This document shows positions 27,718-36,261 of a DNA stretch of 64,000 nucleotides, one piece after another. Source of the DNA: Gramella jeungdoensis (lineage in GTDB: Bacteria; Bacteroidota; Bacteroidia; Flavobacteriales; Flavobacteriaceae). The position numbers were made by a program, and so were the translations under genes. Where the stretch lies: the NCBI RefSeq assembly GCF_023805255.1, contig NZ_JAMSCK010000004.1:1-64000 (forward strand), given 5' to 3'. The notes below the pieces were generated by a model that saw only the letters and a program-made list of their open reading frames with translations, searched no databases and had not been told where the DNA came from. Each line of letters opens with the position of its first letter. The first letter of the stretch is position 1.

Positions 27718-29407
27718 TTATATAAAAACATTATTTGCCAGCTTATTAACTGTATTGGTTTTATCTGGCCCGTCTGCCCAAAGTAAATCTTCTATAGGAA
27801 CTATTGAAAAGCTTCCTGAAGAAAGAATTTATGTACATCTAAATAATACTTTAGCTTTTTCAGGCCAGTATTTGTACTTCAAAATATATTTACTGAATCA
27901 CAGCACAAAAAGGCTTTCAGATATTAGCAAAATAGCCTATCTCAATATTCTTAATGATCAGAATGAAGTCGTTTTTCAGGAAACTCTTGATATTAAAAAC
28001 GGTGAGGGTTATGGAGACTATTTTATTCCGGTAGATTTTGCTTCCGGGAACTATAAAATAGTTGCCTATACAGACTGGATGAAAAATAATCATCGTAACA
28101 AATATTTTGAGCAGGATCTTTTTATTATTAATCCTTATACTTCCGATCAGGCTAAAATTAGAAAAGATTCTATTTCTTATATGCCGGTTTCAGCTTTTAG
28201 AAATAACGTTTCTCAAAACCTGAAACTTAAAAAGCTTTATAAAAACAGGGAATCTGTTTCCATTGATTTTGGATCTGTGCCGAAGGGAAATTATTCTGTC
28301 TCCGTAAGAAAAATAGATTCTTTGCCTCACCCAAAGCATAAAACTGTTCAGGATATTGATTTTGGTAATTCTGCGAATATTTCTTCTGAAGAAAATTTTA
28401 AGTTACCTGAAGCTAGGGGGAAACTCATAACGGGTAAAATTTCAACTCGGCTTGATTTATCATTGAATACCTTAAAACTAGCTTTAAGTATTCCAGGTAA
28501 AGATTACTTCCTTCGTATAATTCATCCTGACGTAGATGGAAATTTTTACTTCAGTGTTGATGAAAATTTTGAGGCTAAAAAAGCGACTCTTCAGGTTCTT
28601 GATTATGACAATGAATCATTTGAAATTGAAATTGAAGAGCAGCAATTGCCAGATACGACAGGATTAACTTTTCAGGATTATGGTATAGATAAAACAGCCG
28701 AAAAAATCATACTGGATCATAGTATTTATAATCAGATCGAAAACGCCTATTTCAGCCTTAAGCCCGATACTGTTATGGTTAAGAATCATAGCAATATTTT
28801 TGAAGGAGTAGATAGACTCGAATACGATCTTGATGATTACAGGCGTTTTAAAACCATACAAGAAACTTTTATTGAGGTTGTAGCTGAGGTGCAAATTCGG
28901 AAGAGAGATGACAGTTATGAATTTAGAGTTTTAAAGCTTCCTCCTGCAACAACTTATAAATCTGATCCCCTTATACTTGTAGATGGCATTATTCTTAAAG
29001 ACAAAAAGAATTTTGTTGAATATTATGATTCAAGACGAATTGATAAGATTAGTATTATAAGAAATAGCTATTATTTAGGTTCAGCTTTCTTCAGTTCAGT
29101 TATTTTAATTGAAACTTTTGATGCTCATTTTGCTAAAAATCATCACGATAGTTCTTTAAAGGAAATTGAGATCACTTCTGGAAATGTTCGAAAAAATTAT
29201 TATAAACAACGATATCCTGATAAGTCGAGGGTAAATCTTCCTGATTTTAGAACTCAACTGTTATGGAAACCAGATTTCAATATTTCTGAAGGCCAGACAT
29301 TAGAATTCTTCACTTCAGATGTCGATGGATTTTTTGAATTTTTCATTCAGGGATTCTCCGAAACCGGTCAAGCCATTAGCATTCAGCAAATATTCCAGGT
29401 TAATTAA
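27710..29407 (+). CDS. MG2-like secreted protein associated with DUF4249
   Basis: A 565-residue protein with a signal peptide (about 1-24). Start at 27710 overlaps the DUF4249 stop, which supports coupling; an upstream ATG at 27674 would lie within DUF4249. The mature start ERIYVHLNNTLAFSGQYLYFKIYL followed by SGNYKIVAYTDWMKN is a macroglobulin MG2-like beta domain. The C-terminal DPLILVDGIILKDKKNFVEYYDSRRIDKISI resembles the plug-like segment of TonB receptor relatives, and no barrel follows. Such proteins are common fourth members of DUF4249 loci; their role is unknown. Length is shorter than the 800-residue relatives I recall. Confidence 0.8.
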   Translation: MNNYIKTLFASLLTVLVLSGPSAQSKSSIGTIEKLPEERIYVHLNNTLAFSGQYLYFKIYLLNHSTKRLSDISKIAYLNILNDQNEVVFQETLDIKNGEGYGDYFIPVDFASGNYKIVAYTDWMKNNHRNKYFEQDLFIINPYTSDQAKIRKDSISYMPVSAFRNNVSQNLKLKKLYKNRESVSIDFGSVPKGNYSVSVRKIDSLPHPKHKTVQDIDFGNSANISSEENFKLPEARGKLITGKISTRLDLSLNTLKLALSIPGKDYFLRIIHPDVDGNFYFSVDENFEAKKATLQVLDYDNESFEIEIEEQQLPDTTGLTFQDYGIDKTAEKIILDHSIYNQIENAYFSLKPDTVMVKNHSNIFEGVDRLEYDLDDYRRFKTIQETFIEVVAEVQIRKRDDSYEFRVLKLPPATTYKSDPLILVDGIILKDKKNFVEYYDSRRIDKISIIRNSYYLGSAFFSSVILIETFDAHFAKNHHDSSLKEIEITSGNVRKNYYKQRYPDKSRVNLPDFRTQLLWKPDFNISEGQTLEFFTSDVDGFFEFFIQGFSETGQAISIQQIFQVN

Positions 29408-29440
29408 TTTTGTATCTTTAGTCGGACAAAAACCTTAAAA

Positions 29441-30286
29441 ATGAAAAAACTACTATTTTTATTCTTAATCGGAGCCATTACAGTTTCGCAAGCACAAATT
29501 CAGGCTCCAGCACCAAGTCCTTTTGGAAAGATCGAACAGAAGGTAGGTTTAACTGATGTTACGATTGAATACTCCAGGCCCGGTGTAAAAGGCCGTGAGA
29601 TATTCGGTGATCTAGTTCCTTTCGGAAAGATATGGAGAACCGGGGCCAATATGAACACCAAGATCACATTTAGTGATGATGTGACTATTAATGGAAAAGA
29701 GCTTAAAAAAGGCTCGTATGCTATTTATACTATTCCAAATGAAGATTCCTGGGAAGTGATGTTTTATTCCTCGACCGATAATCCGGGATTGCCACAGGAA
29801 TGGGATGATAGCAAAGTTGCTTTGAAGGCTTCGGCCGAAGTGGAAGAACTGCCTTTTGAAGTGGAAACCTTTACAATCTTTATTAATGATATTACTAATG
29901 ACTCGGCGGTAATAGAATTTATCTGGGATGACACCGTAGCGAATCTACCATTTAGTGTTCCTACAGATTCTAAGGCAATGGCCAGTATCGAGAGAGTAAT
30001 GAACGGTCCTACGGCGAACGACTATTATGCTGCCGCTTCCTATTATCATGCTGAAGGAAAGGACCTAGAACAAGCTTACAAATGGATCACTACTGCGGTT
30101 GAAAAGGCCGGAGACCAGGCATTCTGGATTTTAAGAGAGAAATCCCTGATCGAAGCAGATATGGGGAAAAAGCAGGAAGCCATTGCGACTGCAAAAAGAT
30201 CGCTTGCTTCAGCCCAGAAAGCTAACAATGCCGACTACGTAAAAATGAACAAAGAGTCGATTGCCGAGTGGGAAGGAAATAACTAA
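29441..30286 (+). CDS. DUF2911 family secreted protein with TPR-like tail
   Basis: A 281-residue protein with a signal peptide (about 1-19). The DUF2911 core shows VGLTDVTIEYSRPGVKGREIFG, LVPFGKIWRTGANMNTKITFS, and KKGSYAIYTIPNEDSWEVMF. The C-terminal 100 residues (NDYYAAASYYHAEGKDLEQAYKWITTAVEKA-DQAFWILREKSLIEADMGK) form two TPR-like helical pairs. It is a common exported protein of Bacteroidota with no known activity. It starts 33 bases after the MG2-like gene; a near -7 box TATCTTTA upstream suggests separate transcription. Confidence 0.9.
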   Translation: MKKLLFLFLIGAITVSQAQIQAPAPSPFGKIEQKVGLTDVTIEYSRPGVKGREIFGDLVPFGKIWRTGANMNTKITFSDDVTINGKELKKGSYAIYTIPNEDSWEVMFYSSTDNPGLPQEWDDSKVALKASAEVEELPFEVETFTIFINDITNDSAVIEFIWDDTVANLPFSVPTDSKAMASIERVMNGPTANDYYAAASYYHAEGKDLEQAYKWITTAVEKAGDQAFWILREKSLIEADMGKKQEAIATAKRSLASAQKANNADYVKMNKESIAEWEGNN

Positions 30287-30303
30287 AATTCTTTTTTTAA
30301 ATA

Positions 30304-30386
30304 ATTAAAAGGTTTTCTGGGCTTCGAGTCATCCTAAACTTTCAAATGAAGTTTGACTGATGATAGGGTTCGGAAAACCTTTTAAT
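30304..30386. repeat. Nested inverted repeat between convergent genes
   Basis: The outer arms ATTAAAAGGTTTTC (30304-30317) and GAAAACCTTTTAAT (30373-30386) are perfectly complementary. Inside are TCATC/GATGA and AAACTT/AAGTTT arms around a short loop. The right outer arm covers the Gfo/Idh stop codon. It can fold into a long hairpin on either strand and probably ends both convergent transcripts; the interior GTCATCCTAAACTT also resembles dispersed intergenic palindromes of flavobacteria. Confidence 0.55.
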
Positions 30387-31350
30387 ATTTAAGGCCAATC
30401 TCCCTTCTTACATTGTCAAGCAGCTCCATAAGATCAAGGGTCTCGTCATGGCTCCATTTACTGCTTTCTGATTTTCCTTCCAAAAGCATTTGAGTAACGT
30501 GAGCGGCCTCAAAATTATACCCATTGGTTTCCACATTGAAATCTTTGGTTGTTTCATTTCCTTCAGAAATAATACTTATTGATGTAGGCTCGTGAAATCT
30601 CGAATGAAGTTTTATAACCGCTTTTTCCAGCGTAATTTCAGCTATAGTTGGAGTTTTTTCTTTAAAGGAAGAGTGTAAGCTAGCCTGTGCATCGTCATAC
30701 ATGAATTTCATCTCGCATTCCATATCCACTCCGGTTTCAGCAAATTTGGCAATAGCCTCAATTTTTTCGGGTTTTCCCAGTAGGCTGTAAGCGAGAAATA
30801 TGGGATAAATGCCTATATCCAGCAAGCTGCCACCTCCCAGGGATTTATTGAACAGGCGTTTGTCGCGATCGAATTCCGCTTCGAATCCAAAATCTGCTTT
30901 TAAGGACCTTATCTTTCCATAGGCTCCAGATTTTATTGTATCCAGTAAAAACTGGTAATGGGGAAGAAACATGGTCCAGAGAGCTTCCATGAGAAAGATA
31001 TCTTTTGATCTTGCCAGTGCAATCATTTCTTCAGCTTCCTTGCGGTTCATAGCAAAAGGTTTTTCGCATAGAACCGCCTTTCCATGTTTTATACATTCCA
31101 GACTAAGCTTATGATGAAAAGAATGTGGGGTTGCAATATATATCACATCTACATTCTCATCTTTCATCAATTGTTCATATACACCATAAGCTACTTTAGC
31201 ATTATGTTCTTCAGAAATGTCCACTGCTTTATCTCTGTTTCTGCTGGCAACAGCATATAACCGGGCATTTTCAACATGTGTAAGGGCCGTAGCGAATTTG
31301 TTCGCGATCTTCCCTAATCCTATTATTCCCCAGTTTATTTCCTTTTTCAT
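30382..31350 (-). CDS. Gfo/Idh/MocA family oxidoreductase
   Basis: NAD(P)-dependent dehydrogenase of 322 residues acting on sugars, inositols or similar polyols. Rossmann start INWGIIGLGKIANKFATAL, and the EKPFAMNRKEAEEM motif with the catalytic Lys are clear, as is the C-terminal substrate domain (FNKSLGGGSLLDIGIYPI). Its ATG overlaps the symporter stop (ATGA), placing it last in the PIG-L, small peptide, symporter operon. Cytosolic oxidation of the transported, deacetylated compound is a reasonable inference. Substrate unknown. Confidence 0.9.
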   Translation of the reverse strand: MKKEINWGIIGLGKIANKFATALTHVENARLYAVASRNRDKAVDISEEHNAKVAYGVYEQLMKDENVDVIYIATPHSFHHKLSLECIKHGKAVLCEKPFAMNRKEAEEMIALARSKDIFLMEALWTMFLPHYQFLLDTIKSGAYGKIRSLKADFGFEAEFDRDKRLFNKSLGGGSLLDIGIYPIFLAYSLLGKPEKIEAIAKFAETGVDMECEMKFMYDDAQASLHSSFKEKTPTIAEITLEKAVIKLHSRFHEPTSISIISEGNETTKDFNVETNGYNFEAAHVTQMLLEGKSESSKWSHDETLDLMELLDNVRREIGLKY

Positions 31351-33050
31351 GAAGTTTCTATTTCAGAGGTTTTGCCATTCATCATCTGAATTATAAAAGC
31401 GATTAAAATTACCAGCGCACAACCCAGCACATTAAGCCATAAGTAAGGCATTATTTGCAGTTCAAAAACTATCAGCACGATAGCCTGGGTAATGATAGCG
31501 GCAATAAATACGGCATTGCTTTTAACAATTTTAAAGAAGAATGCAAGCAGGAAAATGCCCAGTACATTCCCGTAGAAAAGGCTTCCGATAATATTTACCA
31601 GTTGAATAAGATTATCAAAAAGATCGGCAAGGCTGGCAAAAGCAATAGCGATCACACCCCACATGAGGGTAAACCATTTTGAAGCAGCCAGATAATGTTC
31701 TTCTGACTTATCTTCCTTGTGATGTCTTTTATACAGATCTATAACGGTGGTAGAGGCGAGGGCATTGAGTTCTGACGCAGTTGAAGACATGGCCGCTGAA
31801 AGTATAACAGCAAGTAAAAGCCCAATAAAGCCTCGCGGTAGATTATTTAAAATAAAATGAATAAAAACGTAGTCCTTATCATTGCTTTCAGCCTCTGCAT
31901 CGGCTGCATCAATAAAGAGTCGCGCTTCTTCACGTAATTCCTTTTGTTCTTTATCTAACTGCGAGTAGTTTTGCTCAAATTTGGCTATCTCATCAGCGTT
32001 CATTTTGTCTTTATTCTGAGCGTATTGAAGGCTTATGTTCTGCTTTTTCTCCTGAATTTGTTCATTTTCAAGCATGAGATCTTCATACTGCTTTCCGTAG
32101 TTTGAGTTAAGGACGGTTTCTGTCGCTGCCGGATTGAAATTTAACGGTGCCGTATTGAACTGATAGAAAACAAATACCATTACACCAACAAGCAGAATAA
32201 AGAATTGAAGCGGTACTTTAAGTAATCCGTTAAAGATCATCCCCATCTGGCTTTCTCTTACCGATCCGCCGGAAAGATAACGTTGTACCTGGCTCTGATC
32301 AGTCCCGAAGTAGGAGAGGGCAAGAAAACTTCCCCCTATAAGTCCGCTCCATAGGGTATATCTGTTCTCAAGATCGAAGCTGTAATCCAGGATATTCATC
32401 TTACCTCCCGTGCCTGCTATATCCAGGGCCTTAGTAAAATTTACAGATTCTGGCAGATAGCTTAGAATAATAAAGAAAGCAACCACCATACCTGTAAAAA
32501 TTACAGCCATTTGTTGCTTATGCGTTACGCTTACTGCTTTGGTACCTCCAGATACGGTATAAATAATTACGAGTACTCCAATTATAACCGTGAGAGTGGT
32601 TAGATTCCATCCCAGCACGGCAGAAAGTACTATAGCCGGGGCAAAAATGGTTATCCCGGCTGCCAGTCCTCGCTGAATAAGAAATAGAATGGCAGTAAGA
32701 GTCCTGGTTTTTCTATCAAATCGGGATTCCAGGTACTCATAGGCGGTATAAACATTCAACCGGTGATAAATGGGGATGAAAACCATACAGATGATGACCA
32801 TTGCAATAGGAAGACCAAAATAAAACTGTACAAATCCCATCCCATCATGGAAGGCCTGGCCTGGTGTCGAAAGAAATGTAATGGCACTTGCCTGTGTGGC
32901 CATTACCGAGAGTCCAATAGTCCACCATTTGGCATTTCTTCCACCGCCTATATAATCTTCAACATTCTTGCTTCCCCTGGATTTATAAACTCCATACCAG
33001 ACTATGAAAATGATTGTTCCCGTAAGTACTATCCAGTCTATAAGTTGCAT
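31347..33050 (-). CDS. Sodium:solute symporter with coiled-coil insertion
   Basis: SSS-family secondary transporter of 567 residues with about 13 membrane helices. The N-terminal SxxSA-like region MATQASAITFLSTPGQAFHDG (50-70) and later LSYFGTDQSQVQRYLSGGS (245-263), typical of sugar and inositol-type members, are visible; helix AMSSTASELNALAS (420-433) forms part of the sodium site. Between two transmembrane helices a hydrophilic, heptad-like stretch of about 78 residues (about 315-392, rich in Glu, Lys and Gln) is inserted; PutP- and vSGLT-type members lack it. The start lies 1 base after the stop of a 35-residue membrane peptide and the end overlaps the Gfo/Idh start. The substrate is probably a sugar derivative. 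Confidence 0.92.
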   Translation of the reverse strand: MQLIDWIVLTGTIIFIVWYGVYKSRGSKNVEDYIGGGRNAKWWTIGLSVMATQASAITFLSTPGQAFHDGMGFVQFYFGLPIAMVIICMVFIPIYHRLNVYTAYEYLESRFDRKTRTLTAILFLIQRGLAAGITIFAPAIVLSAVLGWNLTTLTVIIGVLVIIYTVSGGTKAVSVTHKQQMAVIFTGMVVAFFIILSYLPESVNFTKALDIAGTGGKMNILDYSFDLENRYTLWSGLIGGSFLALSYFGTDQSQVQRYLSGGSVRESQMGMIFNGLLKVPLQFFILLVGVMVFVFYQFNTAPLNFNPAATETVLNSNYGKQYEDLMLENEQIQEKKQNISLQYAQNKDKMNADEIAKFEQNYSQLDKEQKELREEARLFIDAADAEAESNDKDYVFIHFILNNLPRGFIGLLLAVILSAAMSSTASELNALASTTVIDLYKRHHKEDKSEEHYLAASKWFTLMWGVIAIAFASLADLFDNLIQLVNIIGSLFYGNVLGIFLLAFFFKIVKSNAVFIAAIITQAIVLIVFELQIMPYLWLNVLGCALVILIAFIIQMMNGKTSEIETS

Positions 33051-33051
33051 A

Positions 33052-33159
33052 TCAGGCGAAATAATTCATTATTAAATAAAACGCCAGGATATAAACTGCG
33101 TTTGCGATAAGGACCAGGGTATAACTTTTCTTCCAGTGGTAGTTTTCGGAGTTTTCCAT
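33052..33159 (-). CDS. 35-residue membrane peptide coupled to the symporter
   Basis: A tiny gene below usual length cut-offs. It encodes 35 residues: a short polar, basic N-terminus (MENSENYHWKK), one hydrophobic helix (about 13-34) and an Ala end. Its ATG overlaps the PIG-L stop codon (TAATG), and its TGA lies 1 base before the symporter ATG. Such exact stop-start packing on both sides is hard to explain by chance and argues that it is translated. By position it resembles small partner subunits of other SSS transporters (DUF4212, YhdT), but it is shorter and I do not recognise the family. Confidence 0.75.
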   Translation of the reverse strand: MENSENYHWKKSYTLVLIANAVYILAFYLIMNYFA

Positions 33160-35648
33160 TATTTACCTATAGAGATTAAATTAGCAAATAGCCGGAATGC
33201 ACCGGGAACAGCTTCGGGAAACTGTCTAAAGAAGCTTATTCCGGTATATATATAATATCCTTTTCCATATTTAGCAACGAGCAGACTTCCTGATTTTGGA
33301 GTCTCATTAGCATCATGCATACTCAGGAGAGGGGTAAAATTTTCATCCCAGCTTCCAGGAAAATACAAACCTCTTTCCTGTACCCAGCCATCAAAATCGG
33401 CTTTTGTTAATTTATTAGGACTGTTAAGTACGGGATGTTCGGGAGTTAGAAAGGTGACCTCTGCATTTTCATCGGTCACTCTGTCCCGGGACAGTCTAAG
33501 CTTATATGGGGAAAGATTGTCAATCAGCAATCCTCTGCTGGTATTATATTGTACGATCATCGTACCACCTTGTTTCACGTAATCAAATAGAGCCTTTTGC
33601 TTATACTTAAGTTCTTCAACTGTATTATAGGCTCTTATACCAAGTACAACCGCATCGAATTTTTTCAAATATGACTCTGAAATTGAAGAAGGAGATATTT
33701 TAACCACATCATATCCAATCTGCTCAAGGCTCTCCGGAACCACATCGCCAGCGCCCTCGATGTATGCGATATTCTGTCCTTTTTTACTGATATTCAGTTT
33801 TACAAGTTTCAAACTTGCAGGTAGCACAAGATTCTGGTCGGGGAAATGCTCGTAATCAATTTCAATCAGCTCCTTGTTATAGGTCTTTCCATCAATGGTC
33901 GCAGTAGGCAGAAGTTTAGTCTCATTCTGTCCTTCTGGTGGAGTTATTTTGAAGAGAAGGTTTTGAGTACCTCCAGACTGTGTGATAGAGAAATCGGTTT
34001 CCAGAGGTTCAATTTTCCAGCCTTTTCCTGCTTCCAGGTTTAGTTTCCCTTGAATGTTTGGTCGATTGGTTGTGACCTGAATCGTAATTTCTTTAGGTTC
34101 AGTGTTGTTGAATATCAGTACTTCATCCTGAAATTTGATATCCACCGGAGGGATAATCTCAAAATTTTTATAGGTTTCTCCGTAGACTTCATCATTGAAC
34201 TTATACACAATGGGTCTTTGAAAAGAAAGTTTAGTTCCATTGATTAAAACATTGAAAGTCGCCATTGTACTCAGTGGTGTTTCTGGTATCCCCCTAAGCT
34301 TCTGATCTTTTACAGTATACATTCCCATACTTCCTTTTTCTTCCAGCCAGTAAGGAGTGGTGTAACTTGCATCAGCAGGAATCTTAAAGTTCATATTGCC
34401 ATCCCAGCCTTCGTTATTCTTAAGGTCGACCTGAGGACTTATCTTGGAGTTATTCGGAGTCAGTTCAACAGATGAAAGTGAAATCTCAGCATCACTGCGA
34501 TTTATAGCCTCCAGATGCACCTGTAATTCTTCTGATGGAGTAGTAGAGGGCTTTGCTGCGATCCCTTCCAGGTACATACCTGAGGCGGCATAGATGATTT
34601 CTTTTATTTCATCGGTTTTTATCTCTTTCCAGTGCTCATCTTCCAGTTTCTGGATAAGCTCATAAGCTTTTAAAAGACCTGGCAGGCTCTTAGAAGGATC
34701 TTCAAAGTCAAAGTTTTCTTCTACTTTATAAAGAATTTCCCCTATTTCTTCCCCGTCTTCAATACGACTCCAGGTAGTATCTATTCCATCAAAAATATCC
34801 AAACTGTCTGCAGTTGGTTCTCCTTTCAGGAATTCCAGGTATTCCATTTGCTTACCTCGGCTCCCCGTACTACCAAATCCCTGTGAACGGTGTTGACTTC
34901 GGCTTAACGAAGCGATCTCGGGGTTTGAGAGTCCTTTTAGAGGAAAATACACTCCTGTATCAAAGCTTACGAAGTTCGATTTATCTGCTTCTCTAAAGGC
35001 TTCCTCCCCACCATAGAACCAGGGAGACGTATTGAAAAATAAACGTTCAGGCTGATATGGGTCAACATATTCCAATTGATCCTGATAGGCATTTTTATCT
35101 CCTGCAAGGTCAAAAGCTTCCACACTCAAAATAGCTGAGGAAGTATGATGCCCATGTGTACTGCCCGGAGTGCGATGATCAAAACGGTTTATCACAACAT
35201 CTGGTCTGAATTTTCTTAATATCCAAACCACATCGCCTAAAACCTCTTCTTTATTCCATATTTCCAGTGTTTCAGAAGGGTTTTTGGAATAACCAAAATC
35301 GTTTGCTCTGGTAAAGAACTGCTGCCCACCATCAATACGTCTTGCCGCCAGTAGTTCCTGTGTTCTGATAACACCCAGTTGTTCCCTGAGTTCGGGACCG
35401 ATAAGGTTTTGACCACCATCACCACGAGTTAAAGAAAGATAGGCGGTTCTCGCATTCTTTTCATTAGAAAAGTAAGAGATAAGCCTGGTATTTTCGTCAT
35501 CCGGATGGGCGGCTATATAAAGGACCGATCCTAAAAAATTCAGTTTTTTAATATGGTGATAAATTTCAGAAGAACTCCATTTTTCGGGAGCCTGGGCATT
35601 ATTTATCGAAAAACTAAGGAGAAATAAAGCAAAAATTAATTTTCGCAT
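33159..35648 (-). CDS. Secreted PIG-L family deacetylase with C-terminal ThuA/GATase-like domain
   Basis: An 829-residue exported protein (signal peptide 1-19). The LmbE/PIG-L zinc site is complete: AHPDDE at 47-52 and GHHTS at 166-170, so N-deacetylation of an N-acetyl sugar or glycoconjugate is likely. The middle part holds beta-sandwich domains (about 360-600). The C-terminal 200 residues, with VVKISPSSISESYLKKFDAVVLGIRAYN then YVKQGGTMIVQYNTS, resemble a ThuA/class I amidotransferase-like fold but lack an obvious nucleophile. It is first in an operon with the small peptide, the symporter and Gfo/Idh; a -7 box sits just upstream. Together these suggest external processing, then uptake and oxidation of an amino sugar or related molecule. 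Confidence 0.92.
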   Translation of the reverse strand: MRKLIFALFLLSFSINNAQAPEKWSSSEIYHHIKKLNFLGSVLYIAAHPDDENTRLISYFSNEKNARTAYLSLTRGDGGQNLIGPELREQLGVIRTQELLAARRIDGGQQFFTRANDFGYSKNPSETLEIWNKEEVLGDVVWILRKFRPDVVINRFDHRTPGSTHGHHTSSAILSVEAFDLAGDKNAYQDQLEYVDPYQPERLFFNTSPWFYGGEEAFREADKSNFVSFDTGVYFPLKGLSNPEIASLSRSQHRSQGFGSTGSRGKQMEYLEFLKGEPTADSLDIFDGIDTTWSRIEDGEEIGEILYKVEENFDFEDPSKSLPGLLKAYELIQKLEDEHWKEIKTDEIKEIIYAASGMYLEGIAAKPSTTPSEELQVHLEAINRSDAEISLSSVELTPNNSKISPQVDLKNNEGWDGNMNFKIPADASYTTPYWLEEKGSMGMYTVKDQKLRGIPETPLSTMATFNVLINGTKLSFQRPIVYKFNDEVYGETYKNFEIIPPVDIKFQDEVLIFNNTEPKEITIQVTTNRPNIQGKLNLEAGKGWKIEPLETDFSITQSGGTQNLLFKITPPEGQNETKLLPTATIDGKTYNKELIEIDYEHFPDQNLVLPASLKLVKLNISKKGQNIAYIEGAGDVVPESLEQIGYDVVKISPSSISESYLKKFDAVVLGIRAYNTVEELKYKQKALFDYVKQGGTMIVQYNTSRGLLIDNLSPYKLRLSRDRVTDENAEVTFLTPEHPVLNSPNKLTKADFDGWVQERGLYFPGSWDENFTPLLSMHDANETPKSGSLLVAKYGKGYYIYTGISFFRQFPEAVPGAFRLFANLISIGK

Positions 35649-35665
35649 GAACTAAGGTATTTTAC

Positions 35666-35673
35666 CAAATATA
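35666..35673 (-). promoter_or_regulatory. -7 promoter box for the PIG-L operon
   Basis: Minus-strand TATATTTG, exact TAnnTTTG match, 17 bases upstream of the PIG-L start. No -33 box at the correct spacing is clear. Confidence 0.5.
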
Positions 35674-35721
35674 AAAACTTTCTATTCGCAGGTCCTAAAA
35701 ATTTATTGCTTCTTTTAATTA

Positions 35722-36261
35722 TTAAAGTGCTTCCTTGCCTTCTTCATGCCTGCGGTCATGTTCTATCAAAGAAACCGCTTTCTGTAAAATGAGATTGTTC
35801 GGATAGGTGATCAGCTCACCGTCCTGAGTCCTTAAATGCAAATGAAAAGCCTTGATGTCTTCTATCATTGCTTCAACAGGCAGATCTTTGTCATGGATCT
35901 TTATAGTGTCACCAATCTTATAAGGAAAAGAAAAGAACATTATGATCCCCGAGGTGATATTGCTAAGAATAGACCAGATCGCGAATAAAGCAACTCCTAT
36001 TACCGCGAATACCGATGAAAACACCAGTGAAAGCTCCGTGAAGCCAACACCCCATGCTAGTGAAAGCAAGAAGGCTGCAATAAGGAGAATGAGAATATTG
36101 ATGTACTTGAACATTAACCTTGTTCGGGTAATATTGATCTCACTTTTCTTACCCACTTTGTTCGCTGCCTTTTTAAGCAGGAACTGAATGATCATCAATA
36201 AAATTAATACACCAAGTGTATATGCCAGTTCGTATCGATATGTGAATAGGATCTCGTACAT
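35722..36261 (-). CDS. Small mechanosensitive channel (MscS) family protein
   Basis: A 179-residue inner membrane protein with three hydrophobic segments (about 10-30, 50-70 and 72-110) followed by the MscS beta domain: NITSGIIMFFSFPYKIGDTIKIHDKDLPVEAMIEDIKAFHLHLRTQDGE, the hallmark after the pore helix, and YPNNLILQKAVSLI. It lacks the larger C-terminal cage, so it is a minimal form. The start overlaps the lipoprotein stop by one base and it ends the six-gene minus operon starting at 39.9 kb. It probably releases solutes on osmotic downshift. Confidence 0.92.
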   Translation of the reverse strand: MYEILFTYRYELAYTLGVLILLMIIQFLLKKAANKVGKKSEINITRTRLMFKYINILILLIAAFLLSLAWGVGFTELSLVFSSVFAVIGVALFAIWSILSNITSGIIMFFSFPYKIGDTIKIHDKDLPVEAMIEDIKAFHLHLRTQDGELITYPNNLILQKAVSLIEHDRRHEEGKEAL

